A DNA stretch of 10,962 bases from CAZDBA01 sp964503615 (GCA_964503615.1 CAZDBA010000160.1:1-10962), one strand, 5' to 3'. Positions 1 through 7,778 are shown, numbered from the stretch's first letter. The notes: a model not told the origin generated them from the sequence alone. Made by a program: numbers and translations.

Positions 1-62
1 CTTTAACTCGACTTCATGACCGGCTTCGGCCATAAGTTTCTCAATCGCTTCATCCCAGATCT

Positions 63-1001
63 TCAGGTTGCTTTTCGACCAGCGTCGACCAGCGTTAACC
101 AATCCCACTTGTCAGCAGTTGAACCGTCGAACAATCCGAAGAAGGCAGCTTGCAACGCTTTGGTAATCGGGCCTGGCTTTCCAGTACCGACGTCCAGCCG
201 ATCAACCGAACGAACCGGCGTCACCTCTGCTGCAGTGCCGGTCATAAAGATTTCATCAGCCGTGTAAAGCAACTCTCTGGGCAACGCTTGCTCAACCACT
301 TCATAGCCCAAGTCCTGAGCCAGTATGATTGCCGAGTTACGTGTGATGCCGCCCAAAATAGCAGAAGATAATGGAGGTGTAAAAATAACTCCGTCTCTGA
401 CCAGAAACAGGTTCTCCGCCGAGCCTTCGCTAATAAGTCCTTTGTCGTTGACCGAGATCCCTTCGTCATAGCCGTTACGGCGCGCCTCTTCTCCGACGAG
501 GTAAGCGTTCAGGTAGTGGCCACCCGCCTTGCTAAGCGCTGGGTTCGTAGCGCTTCCAATTCGCGTCCATGACGAAACGCAAGTGTCGATGCCATTCTCC
601 AGCCCCTCTGCCCCCAGATACGATCCGAACTCAAATGCTGCAATAATAAAATCGTTTGAGCACTTGTCACCCGGATCAACCGCAATCGATCCTGGACCTC
701 GGAAAATCAACGGACGGATGTAAGCGCTTTTCAAGTCGTTATCAGCAATGATCGCAATTTGCGCCTGGATAACTTCATCCAAGCTGAATTCGACGGGAAT
801 TCGATACATCTTGGCCGAGTTTAACAAGCGACGGCTGTGAGCCTCCAAGCGAAAAATCGCGGGCCCATTATTCGTGTCGTAGCAACGCACGCCCTCAAAA
901 ACGCTACTGCCATAATGCAGTGCGTGCGACATAACGTGAACTTGAGCCTTCTCCCAAGGCACCATTTCTCCGTTGTACCAAATAACCTTGCTGGTTTTCA
1001 T
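63..1001 (-). CDS. ilvE: Branched-chain amino-acid aminotransferase (PLP fold type IV)
   Basis: Transfers the amino group between glutamate and the keto acids of leucine, isoleucine and valine, the last biosynthetic step, in the cytoplasm. The start VIWYNGEMVPWEKAQVHVMS and the following HALHYGSSVFEGVR closely match proteobacterial IlvE. The PLP lysine is K158 in SKAGGHYLN. EGSAENLF (residues 191-198) and GTAAEVTPVRSVD (255-267) are class-IV aminotransferase signatures. At 312 residues the length fits the family (about 309 in E. coli), and the C-terminal FFGLF...DKWDWL also matches. I start at the ATG at 1001. A GTG directly before it (1004) is possible, and a weak GAGAAG sits 8 bases upstream of that GTG. 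A 10-bp tandem duplication at 75-94 changes the last residues, giving DAGRKAT after WLTLV. The gene is divergent from putA. D-alanine aminotransferase or aminodeoxychorismate lyase are less likely, given the BCAT-type N-terminus and length. Confidence 0.96.
   Translation of the reverse strand: MKTSKVIWYNGEMVPWEKAQVHVMSHALHYGSSVFEGVRCYDTNNGPAIFRLEAHSRRLLNSAKMYRIPVEFSLDEVIQAQIAIIADNDLKSAYIRPLIFRGPGSIAVDPGDKCSNDFIIAAFEFGSYLGAEGLENGIDTCVSSWTRIGSATNPALSKAGGHYLNAYLVGEEARRNGYDEGISVNDKGLISEGSAENLFLVRDGVIFTPPLSSAILGGITRNSAIILAQDLGYEVVEQALPRELLYTADEIFMTGTAAEVTPVRSVDRLDVGTGKPGPITKALQAAFFGLFDGSTADKWDWLTLVDAGRKAT
75..94. repeat. 10-bp perfect tandem duplication in the 3' end of ilvE
   Basis: The decamer TCGACCAGCG occurs twice back to back (75-84 and 85-94) inside the last codons of ilvE. 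Ten is not a multiple of three, so the duplication shifts the frame. With it the protein ends WLTLV-DAGRKAT. With one copy removed, the frame would read WLTLV-EKQPEDLG and stop at a TGA further downstream, about the same length. The repeat is seen directly; that it arose by slippage is inference. Confidence 0.85.
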
Positions 1002-1275
1002 CACGAGCTTTGCTTCTCGACCTGTTTGCTGAAAAGGCGTATCAGAACATAAAACGAAGAAATTTCAATTCGAATTACCAGTGGATATAAAACATCGGAT
1101 TCAGGTGCTGACCAAGCCTATTCTTTGGTTGTCCAACTATATTTACGGGTGTGTTTTAGCGCTGGCCCAAGATGCTTTTTTGGGGCTGTACCGCAGAACA
1201 CGCACCTGTTTTAATGCTCGCATGGGAAACAGGAGCTTATTCCTGATCCAGCGCTCATTTGAAACGGAACCTTGC
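1002..1275. promoter_or_regulatory. Divergent ilvE/putA upstream region with a 10-bp palindrome
   Basis: This gap separates the starts of the leftward ilvE and the rightward putA and should hold both promoters. The first 80 bases are AT-rich and contain a perfect palindrome, AATTCGAATT, at 1067-1076, with a symmetry suited to a dimeric regulator. On the minus strand a TTGAAA resembles a -35 box, but no good -10 box lies at the right distance. On the plus strand TATATT and TTTAAT are possible -10 boxes without a convincing -35. The putA reading frame remains open from 1081, so part of this stretch could be coding if the longer start is used. No specific promoter is assigned. Confidence 0.35.
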
Positions 1276-4200
1276 ATGACTGAACATCAATCAGTGCTAC
1301 AGAAACTCAGTAACGCATCCCCAAAATTGAAAACGGTTTTCGCTAAGGTTGAGGCCAAAGAAGCTACGAATCAATCGAGCGAAGTCGAACTCGCGATTGT
1401 GCTGGCCCGCCATCTACAGCGGCGCGCCAATGAATTACAGACACCCCAAGAGCGTCGACAACAGGCGGAACTGGATAGGATGATCCAAAATCCGGGTGAC
1501 AAGATCACGATGATTCAGATGACCGATCAAGCTTTCCGCGCCAAGACCCCCAACCGCGCCGTGGATCAGTTGGTTCATATTCTGGACGTCCAAGGGATTC
1601 CGCGTTTCTTTACGCCGTTCGATCGCGCGCTGTTGATGGGGTTCCAGTCGTTCGGCTCTTACCTGCCTGGCGTCGCGGTGCCGATGGTGAAAGAAAAGAT
1701 GCAACAGGAAACCGCCAACGTAGTCCTACCTGCCGAAAAAAAACTGTTGGCCAAACATCTTAACGCAAGAAAAGAAGACGGCGTACGAATGAACGTCAAC
1801 TTTCTGGGCGAAGCATTGATCGGCGAAGACGATGCTCAGGACCGACTGAAAAAGTATCTGCAAGCGATGCAAAACGATGACATCGAAGTCATGTCAGTAA
1901 AAATCTCGACGATCTACTCACAGATTTCCTCGCTCGCCTACGACCACACACTGGACATTCTCTGCGATCGCCTGGAGTTGTTGTTTCGAGCAAGTGTGAA
2001 ATCGAGCTTCACACGACTCGATGGCACCGTGGTCCCCAAATTCATCTACCTCGATATGGAAGAGTATCGGGACATGCAACTGACGGCGGACGCGTTCGTA
2101 CGAACTCTCAGTCGCCCCGGTTTGGAAAACGCGCAGGCCGGGATCGTCTTACAAGCCTACATCCCCGATTCGTTTGCGACACAACAGCGACTGGTTGAGT
2201 GGGCGCGAAAACGAGTCGCCGACGGTGGCGCTCCAATCACGATGCGCATCGTAAAAGGAGCCAACATGGAAATGGAACGGTTCGAAGCCTCCTTGCATGG
2301 ATGGCCACAAGCACCGTACACCCAAAAAATTGATACCGACGCCAACTATCGGCGGATGATCAACTGGGGCGTTAAACCTGAGAACATCGCCGCGGCGCGG
2401 CTAGGCATCGCGTCTCACAACCTTTTCGAAGTCGCCTACGGAATTGTAAAAGCGGTCGAAGCCGATGCGTTGGACAAGGTGCAATTCGAGATGCTCGAAG
2501 GGATGGCTAATCACCAGCGACGGGCATTACAAGAAATCGCCAAAGACTTGCTGCTCTACGCGCCAGCGTGTCGCAAAGAAGACTTCATCCACGCGATCGG
2601 CTACCTTGTCCGCCGCTTGGATGAAAACACGGGGCCCAGCAACTTCCTCCGCCATGCATTCAAACTGAAAGTTGATTCTGAGGAGTGGGAACAACTGGAA
2701 CAACAGTTCCGGGATGCATTCAACCAACTGGATGATCTTTCTCAGCTACCCCGCCGAACACAAGATCGCCACCAGCCCTCTTCGCCTGTGATCCAATCGG
2801 ACACCCCTTGGCAGCAGTTCCAGAACGAACCCGATACCGACTTTACGCTACCGCAGAACCGTCAGTGGGCTGAGGAAATTTTGAGTTCGTGGCAAGATCG
2901 GCACTCCGATAACGCGATTCAGATCCCGTTGGTGGTTGCTGGCGAAACTATCACCGACGCTAGGGAAGCCCGTTCCTGCTACGATCCTTCACGACCAGGT
3001 TTGGAGATCGCAAGTTACCACCAAGCCAACGCGGATGATGTCGAAGCGGCCGTTGCCTGTGCGAAACAGGACCCAAGCCAATGGCGATCCCAATCGTTTC
3101 AGCAACGCAGCGAGGTCTTGCGCAAGGTCGCTCAAACGATTCGTGATCACCGTGGTGACTTGATGGGCGCTGCAGTTGCCGATGGTGGCAAAACGTTACC
3201 GCAATCAGATCCGGAAGTCAGCGAAGCGATCGACTTTGTTGAATTCTACGCTCGTTGCACCGACTACTTTGAGAACTTGCCTGGCGTCGAAACGCAGCCG
3301 CGTGGAGTAGTGGTCGTCGTTTCGCCGTGGAACTTCCCGATCGCGATTCCTTGCGGTGGGATCGCAGCGGCGCTAGCGGCAGGAAACACGGTGATTCTCA
3401 AACCGGCTTCTGATACGGTGCTGGTCGCGTATGAACTGTGTAAGTGTTTTTGGGATGGGGGCGTTTCTCAACAAGCACTCCAACTACTACCATGCTCAGG
3501 AGCCCGCGAAGGCCAGCAGCTGGCTGCACATGTTGACGTAGACACGGTCATTTTGACCGGCGGAACTGAAACGGCGCTGTCGATGTTGTCGCACCGACCC
3601 GAGATTCGCTTGTTGGCCGAAACGGGTGGCAAGAATGCGACGATCGTGACCGCGATGTCCGATCGTGATCAAGCGATCAAAAATGTGATTCATTCCGCGT
3701 TCGGTCATGCAGGGCAAAAATGCTCGGCGACGTCGTTGCTGATTCTGGAAGGTGAAGTCTTCGAAGACGAAAAATTCAAAAAGACACTTTGCGATGCGGT
3801 GAGCAGCATGAAAGTCGGATCGGCGTGGGATTTGGAAACCATGATCGGGCCGCTGATCCGTCCGCCCAGTGGCGAATTGGAAAAAGCGTTAAAGGAACTT
3901 GAGCCGGGTGAATCCTGGGCGGTTATGCCAAGATGCGATCCGGAAAACCGGCAGCTGTACACGCCCGCAGTGAAATGGGGAGTCTCGCCGGATAGTTTCA
4001 CCCACTGCACAGAGTTCTTTGGTCCGGTGCTGGCTGTGATGCGCGCTGACAACCTACGACATGCGATCGAGTTGGTTAACCATAGCGGTTACGGTTTGAC
4101 ATCAGGGCTGGAAAGTCTTGACCATCGCGAGCAGGAAATCTGGAAAGACGAGATCCGCGCGGGCAACCTCTACGTCAACCGAGGAACCACGGGTGCGATC

Positions 4201-4992
4201 GTGCTGCGTCAGCCGTTTGGTGGAATGGGCAAATCGTCTTTCGGGCCAGGCATCAAAGCTGGCGGTCCAAACTATGTGGCTCAACTGATGAAATTCAAAG
4301 ATGGTTCCACGCATGTGATTGATAGCGACTCCCAAGCCCCCATCGTGGACTCGCAACTGACTGAGCTTAAAGAGGCCTTGGAAAAAGCTTCCGCCGATTG
4401 GGCGCAAGGAGAGCTAAGTTCTCAGTTCACCAGGTCGATCCAAAGTTTTGCCACTCAGATGCGCGACGAATTTGGAATCCAACACGATCACTTGCGATTG
4501 GTGGGACAAGATAACTTTCGCCGTTACTTACCTGTCAGAGAGTTACGTATCCGGATTGACGCAGCCGATTCTCCGTTTGAAATTTTGGCAAGGGTGGCGG
4601 CGGCCAGATCGGTTGGCTGCCGAGTCACGCTCAGTTATCCAGCCGCATTGGATGCCCAATCCACCGCTTCGCAAACCGTACGTTGGCTGGATAAAGCGAG
4701 CGAATCATGGGCGGCAGATATCGAATTTGTCCAAGAGTCCGATTCGCAACTGGCCGTTGCAGTTGAAGAAGGCCGCGCCCGCAGGTTGCGATACGCTGCC
4801 GCCGATCGGGTGCCAGTGATGATCCGCAAGATCGCCAACCTACACGATTGCTACATCGCCGATGAACCGGTTTTGAGCAAAGGCCGGATCGAATTGCTGT
4901 GGTACTGCGAGGAACAAAGCATCAGCGACAACTATCACCGTTACGGGAATCTGGGTGATCGGGTCGACGAAGTTCGCTCGCCGGTCGCCTAG
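1276..4992 (+). CDS. putA: Bifunctional proline dehydrogenase / L-glutamate gamma-semialdehyde dehydrogenase (PutA)
   Basis: Oxidises proline to glutamate: an FAD proline dehydrogenase makes P5C and an NAD-dependent aldehyde dehydrogenase finishes the reaction on the same chain. Numbering is from the ATG at 1276 (1238 aa). A helical N-terminal part leads to the PRODH barrel (about 165-465), with SVKIS (207-211), RIVKGANME (324-332), KIDTDANYRR (351-360), FEMLEGM (404-410) and YLVRRLDEN (443-451), whose paired arginines match the proline carboxylate-binding pair of E. coli PutA. The aldehyde dehydrogenase (about 560-1008) shows PWNFP (684-688), general-base Glu782 in LAETGGKN, nucleophile Cys816 in GHAGQKCSATS, EFFGPVL (913-919) and FGGMGKSS (981-988). 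Some 230 further residues resemble the degenerate ALDH-like C-terminal domain of longer PutAs. No N-terminal ribbon-helix-helix is seen, so it should be a non-regulatory PutA. The frame is open from a GTG at 1081, but the 65 extra residues look unrelated to PutA, and a GGAA lies 6 bases before the ATG at 1276. Confidence 0.95.
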   Translation: MTEHQSVLQKLSNASPKLKTVFAKVEAKEATNQSSEVELAIVLARHLQRRANELQTPQERRQQAELDRMIQNPGDKITMIQMTDQAFRAKTPNRAVDQLVHILDVQGIPRFFTPFDRALLMGFQSFGSYLPGVAVPMVKEKMQQETANVVLPAEKKLLAKHLNARKEDGVRMNVNFLGEALIGEDDAQDRLKKYLQAMQNDDIEVMSVKISTIYSQISSLAYDHTLDILCDRLELLFRASVKSSFTRLDGTVVPKFIYLDMEEYRDMQLTADAFVRTLSRPGLENAQAGIVLQAYIPDSFATQQRLVEWARKRVADGGAPITMRIVKGANMEMERFEASLHGWPQAPYTQKIDTDANYRRMINWGVKPENIAAARLGIASHNLFEVAYGIVKAVEADALDKVQFEMLEGMANHQRRALQEIAKDLLLYAPACRKEDFIHAIGYLVRRLDENTGPSNFLRHAFKLKVDSEEWEQLEQQFRDAFNQLDDLSQLPRRTQDRHQPSSPVIQSDTPWQQFQNEPDTDFTLPQNRQWAEEILSSWQDRHSDNAIQIPLVVAGETITDAREARSCYDPSRPGLEIASYHQANADDVEAAVACAKQDPSQWRSQSFQQRSEVLRKVAQTIRDHRGDLMGAAVADGGKTLPQSDPEVSEAIDFVEFYARCTDYFENLPGVETQPRGVVVVVSPWNFPIAIPCGGIAAALAAGNTVILKPASDTVLVAYELCKCFWDGGVSQQALQLLPCSGAREGQQLAAHVDVDTVILTGGTETALSMLSHRPEIRLLAETGGKNATIVTAMSDRDQAIKNVIHSAFGHAGQKCSATSLLILEGEVFEDEKFKKTLCDAVSSMKVGSAWDLETMIGPLIRPPSGELEKALKELEPGESWAVMPRCDPENRQLYTPAVKWGVSPDSFTHCTEFFGPVLAVMRADNLRHAIELVNHSGYGLTSGLESLDHREQEIWKDEIRAGNLYVNRGTTGAIVLRQPFGGMGKSSFGPGIKAGGPNYVAQLMKFKDGSTHVIDSDSQAPIVDSQLTELKEALEKASADWAQGELSSQFTRSIQSFATQMRDEFGIQHDHLRLVGQDNFRRYLPVRELRIRIDAADSPFEILARVAAARSVGCRVTLSYPAALDAQSTASQTVRWLDKASESWAADIEFVQESDSQLAVAVEEGRARRLRYAAADRVPVMIRKIANLHDCYIADEPVLSKGRIELLWYCEEQSISDNYHRYGNLGDRVDEVRSPVA

Positions 4993-5038
4993 GGTGTCGC
5001 CTTTCGCTCCCGCGAAAGGCGGGCTTGTATTAGGCGAC
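4984..5038. terminator. Nested hairpin between convergent putA and GH95 genes
   Basis: A perfect 9-bp stem, GCCTTTCGC with GCGAAAGGC, and a 4-base TCCC loop occupies 4999-5020. It is bracketed by a second perfect 8-bp pair, GTCGCCTA (4984-4991, overlapping the putA stop) with TAGGCGAC (5031-5038). It fills the 54-bp gap between two converging genes, so it could act on transcripts from both sides. No T-run follows on either strand, so it is not a textbook intrinsic terminator. It may stop transcription with a factor or protect 3' ends. Confidence 0.6.
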
Positions 5039-5046
5039 TATGAATA

Positions 5047-7428
5047 CTATTTCGATTCGGCTGGCACGAGTGCCGCGCTCAGGTCGATCGGATAAGACCC
5101 ACCTTCTTCGGTCGCGAGCTTCCAAGTCTTTTCCTGGTAGACGACTTCGCAATCGCCGCCCGATTTTGAGCGAACGGTCGCCGCGGTAAGTTTGCCGCCG
5201 GCCCAGGTGATGTCAACTTCGAAACCACCGCGAGCAGCGATCCCGGTGACCTTCCCATCGGCCCAGGCTTTGGGCAGCGCGGGAAGCAACTGAATCTGCC
5301 CGGTGTGACTTTGCATTAGCATCTCACAGTAACCTGCCACCGCACCCAAGTTTCCATCGATCTGAAACGGCGGGTGAGAGCACAGCAAGTTGGGATACAC
5401 GCCGCCGCCACTTTTGCCGTAGATCATTTTGGTTTCGTAGACAACGCTCAGCAAACTTTTCAGCAGTTTATGGGATCGTTCGCCGTCCCATAGCCTTGCC
5501 CAAAAGTTAATCTTCCACGCGCGGCTCCAACCAGTACTCGCGTCACCACGGGCATCCAATGAAACACGAGCCGCCTCGGCCAACTCGGGAGTCAGTGCCC
5601 TGGAAATTTGCCGCCCAGGATAAAGCCCAAACAGATGTGAGACGTGACGGTGGTTGTCTTTTGGATCGTCTTTGTCCTCAGCCCACTCTTGCAACTGGCC
5701 CCAGCGACCGATTTTCGGGCCCAGCAGTTTACTACGAAGATCGGTTATGTGACCTTTGAATTCGTCATCGCCCAAAATCGTTGCTGCCTCGATCGTGTTG
5801 GTAAACAGATCGTGAACGATCTGCTGATCGTAAGAACAACCATCTTCGGTCGGTCCATGCTCGGGGGACCATCCCATAGGCGCGACTAGTTTTCCGTCCT
5901 CTCGCAGCTTTAACCGATCTTCCCAGAAGTGGCAGACCTCTTTGAGAACCGGATAAGCCGTTTCGCGGAGATAGTCTTCATCACGACCGAACGCAAAATG
6001 CTCCCACAAGTGTTGAGCATACCATGCGCTACCGGGAGTGTTCCATTTCCAAAACGAAATCCCACAGGAGTTGTTCATCGTTTGCACGGTCCAACCGCGA
6101 ACTTCCTCACCAAATTTACGCTGCGTGTTAGCCTTACTAACCGCGCGAATACTGTCGACGTAGTCGATCAACGGCTGATGACACTCTGCGAGATTGGAAC
6201 TTTCGGCCGGCCAGTAATTCATCTCCAGATTGATATTGGAATGGTAATCGCCAGCCCAAGCTGGCAAGTTGCTGTCGTTCCAAACGCCCTGAAGATTGGA
6301 CGGCAACGATCCGGGACGGGAACAGCTGATCAGCAAATATCGGCCGAACTGACAAAACAAAGCCTCCAGATCTGGATCGGGTGACAGCCCCGACTTGTAT
6401 TCCTGTAATCGTTTAAGAGTGGTTTTGGCCAACTGCTCGGGTGCGGTTGAGCCAACATCTAACTGAAACCTGCGGAACAACGATTGGTAATCGCTAACGT
6501 GAGCCGCACGCAACTCTTCGAATGACTGTTGTGACGCTGCGTTGACTTGCTGAGTGACTTTTGCATGCGGATGCTCACCGATCCAGCCTTTGGAATGGTC
6601 CTGAAGGAAATTCGTGCCGGCACCCAAAATAAGAGTCAAACAATTGGAACCTTTAAAGGTGAGTCCTACATCGGGAGCTTTCAATTCCCACGGATTCACC
6701 AATTTCTCTTTATCGATCTCGGGAGAGAGCTCACCGCCCTCGGTAATGACCTGCAATTGCGATTCGTATTCAAAACCATTTTTCAGTTTGCCAACCGCAG
6801 TCAACCGCCCGTCTTCGAGATTGAACGTTGCCTCGTGCATGTCGGTCAACTGAATCAAACCAGACAGTGCAGCCTCTTTGTTTGCCGACAACTGGATCAC
6901 GATCACGCCGGCCGGGTGGCTGGCAAAAGCGGTCTGCTGATACTGAACGCCTTCGTATTCATACTCAACAAGATGAACCGCTTCGTCGATATCCAGTTGA
7001 CGACGATAATTTGTGACTTTTGAAAAGTCATGGCCAAGGTGGATCAATACGTCGCCAAACGCTTGATAGGCTCCAAGATTATTGATCTCTTCTTCCATCG
7101 TGTTTCCCAAGAGCGTTTTGGAAACTCGATCGCCTGACCACAAGCTGATTTCGTTGAACTGAATCCGTTCCACTTCGGTCGAACCAAACAGCATCGCGCC
7201 CATCGGTCCGTTTCCGATCGGTAACGCTTCGGTCATCCAAACCTTTGCCGGTTGGTCGTACCACATCACCAAGGGATCAGGTTCCGATTGGTCCAATGTC
7301 GACACATTACTATCGGGGCGCGAAGGATCGTGTGGTCTTGCCTGTAGAACATCTGCCAATAGGACAATGGCAAGGATTAAAGTAAGACACTTTGAGAAGG
7401 CGTTAAAGTGTTGTTGACCGAACGACAT
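5047..7428 (-). CDS. Secreted glycoside hydrolase family 95 (alpha-L-fucosidase / alpha-L-galactosidase)
   Basis: Predicted to release terminal alpha-L-fucose, or alpha-L-galactose in some members, from glycans by an inverting mechanism outside the cytoplasm. Residues 1-30 form a signal peptide: a short polar start, hydrophobic LTLILAIVLLADV, then LQA before RPHD. The N-terminal beta domain carries the family hallmark ALPIGNGPMGAMLFG (68-82) and QFNEISLW. The (alpha/alpha)6 barrel has NLQGVWN (378-384), NINLEMNYWPA (398-408), GWSPEHGP (519-526), HRHVSHLFGLYPG (593-605), GWSRAWK (633-639) and FQIDGNLG (688-695). By comparison with the Bifidobacterium AfcA enzyme, N398 and N400 with D691 would position the water and E523 would be the general acid; these assignments are from motif position. 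A C-terminal beta domain closes the 793-residue protein, a normal family length. No sulfatase or other glycosidase lies next to it, so the substrate cannot be read from context. Specificity between fucose and galactose is unresolved. Confidence 0.93.
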   Translation of the reverse strand: MSFGQQHFNAFSKCLTLILAIVLLADVLQARPHDPSRPDSNVSTLDQSEPDPLVMWYDQPAKVWMTEALPIGNGPMGAMLFGSTEVERIQFNEISLWSGDRVSKTLLGNTMEEEINNLGAYQAFGDVLIHLGHDFSKVTNYRRQLDIDEAVHLVEYEYEGVQYQQTAFASHPAGVIVIQLSANKEAALSGLIQLTDMHEATFNLEDGRLTAVGKLKNGFEYESQLQVITEGGELSPEIDKEKLVNPWELKAPDVGLTFKGSNCLTLILGAGTNFLQDHSKGWIGEHPHAKVTQQVNAASQQSFEELRAAHVSDYQSLFRRFQLDVGSTAPEQLAKTTLKRLQEYKSGLSPDPDLEALFCQFGRYLLISCSRPGSLPSNLQGVWNDSNLPAWAGDYHSNINLEMNYWPAESSNLAECHQPLIDYVDSIRAVSKANTQRKFGEEVRGWTVQTMNNSCGISFWKWNTPGSAWYAQHLWEHFAFGRDEDYLRETAYPVLKEVCHFWEDRLKLREDGKLVAPMGWSPEHGPTEDGCSYDQQIVHDLFTNTIEAATILGDDEFKGHITDLRSKLLGPKIGRWGQLQEWAEDKDDPKDNHRHVSHLFGLYPGRQISRALTPELAEAARVSLDARGDASTGWSRAWKINFWARLWDGERSHKLLKSLLSVVYETKMIYGKSGGGVYPNLLCSHPPFQIDGNLGAVAGYCEMLMQSHTGQIQLLPALPKAWADGKVTGIAARGGFEVDITWAGGKLTAATVRSKSGGDCEVVYQEKTWKLATEEGGSYPIDLSAALVPAESK

Positions 7429-7460
7429 TGTAGAACTCAGAAGGAAGTTTCAAAACCGAG

Positions 7461-7466
7461 ATTATA
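7461..7466 (-). promoter_or_regulatory. Possible -10 box for the GH95 gene
   Basis: On the minus strand a perfect TATAAT sits about 33 bases upstream of the GH95 start codon. No recognisable -35 hexamer lies 16-18 bases further upstream; a TTGTCA is present but about 31 bases away. No clear ribosome binding site precedes the ATG. The element is placed sensibly, but a single hexamer is weak evidence. Confidence 0.3.
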
Positions 7467-7555
7467 GCGATCTTTAGAACTTCATCAGGAGTCAGTTTGA
7501 CAAACTTGCCGAAAGTTGGGTGGGAACACTAATCTCCACAATCGCTACTAGGCTT

Positions 7556-7619
7556 TGTCCTAAAAGCCGAAATCCATCAGCCGTTTAGGCGATAGCGCAA
7601 AGGTGCTTACTTTAGGACA
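7556..7619. repeat. Short inverted repeat unit (9-bp arms, 46-base interior)
   Basis: TGTCCTAAA at 7556-7564 is exactly complementary to TTTAGGACA at 7611-7619. The interior includes GCCGTTTAGGCGATAGCGC and related GC-rich words. It lies in the non-coding stretch between the GH95 gene and the VIT-VWA gene, next to a second and longer inverted repeat. The arrangement looks like a small dispersed intergenic element of the kind common in Pirellulaceae genomes. That it is dispersed is from general recollection and cannot be tested within this window. Confidence 0.45.
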
Positions 7620-7633
7620 GCAACGCCAGTTAA

Positions 7634-7778
7634 GTGAGCGGCTTTGGCGCTAGCCGCCGGTAATTCGCAGTGTGTTTGACGCCGCCCAACCGATAGACCC
7701 AAGGCCGACGGCAATTTGGACTCCAGCGTCTACTCGGCTCCGGCTCCACGAACCGTCGGCTAGCGCCTTGACGCTCAC
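7634..7778. repeat. 145-bp inverted-repeat element abutting a stop codon
   Basis: The left arm (7634-7661) and right arm (7752-7778) are imperfect inverted copies. They share an exact outer GTGAGCG, a short variable spot, an exact core GGCGCTAGCCG, one mismatch and then CGGT. Each arm contains the self-complementary GCTAGC, so each can also fold alone. The 90-base interior shows no reading frame I can support. The right arm ends two bases before the stop codon of the VIT-VWA gene (7781-7783), so the element lies directly in that gene's 3' flank. It could be a REPIN or MITE-like unit or a structured 3' end. No transposase is nearby. Confidence 0.55.

Noticed and set aside
3705..4052. 115-codon minus-strand open frame inside putA
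   Set aside because: It overlaps the conserved aldehyde dehydrogenase region including the catalytic cysteine; a shadow frame.
5929..6384. 151-codon plus-strand open frame inside the GH95 gene
   Set aside because: Antisense to conserved GH95 motifs (NLQGVWN, NINLEMNYW); a shadow frame.
6547..7023. 158-codon plus-strand open frame inside the GH95 gene
   Set aside because: Antisense to a strongly supported GH95 coding sequence, with no motif or ribosome binding site.
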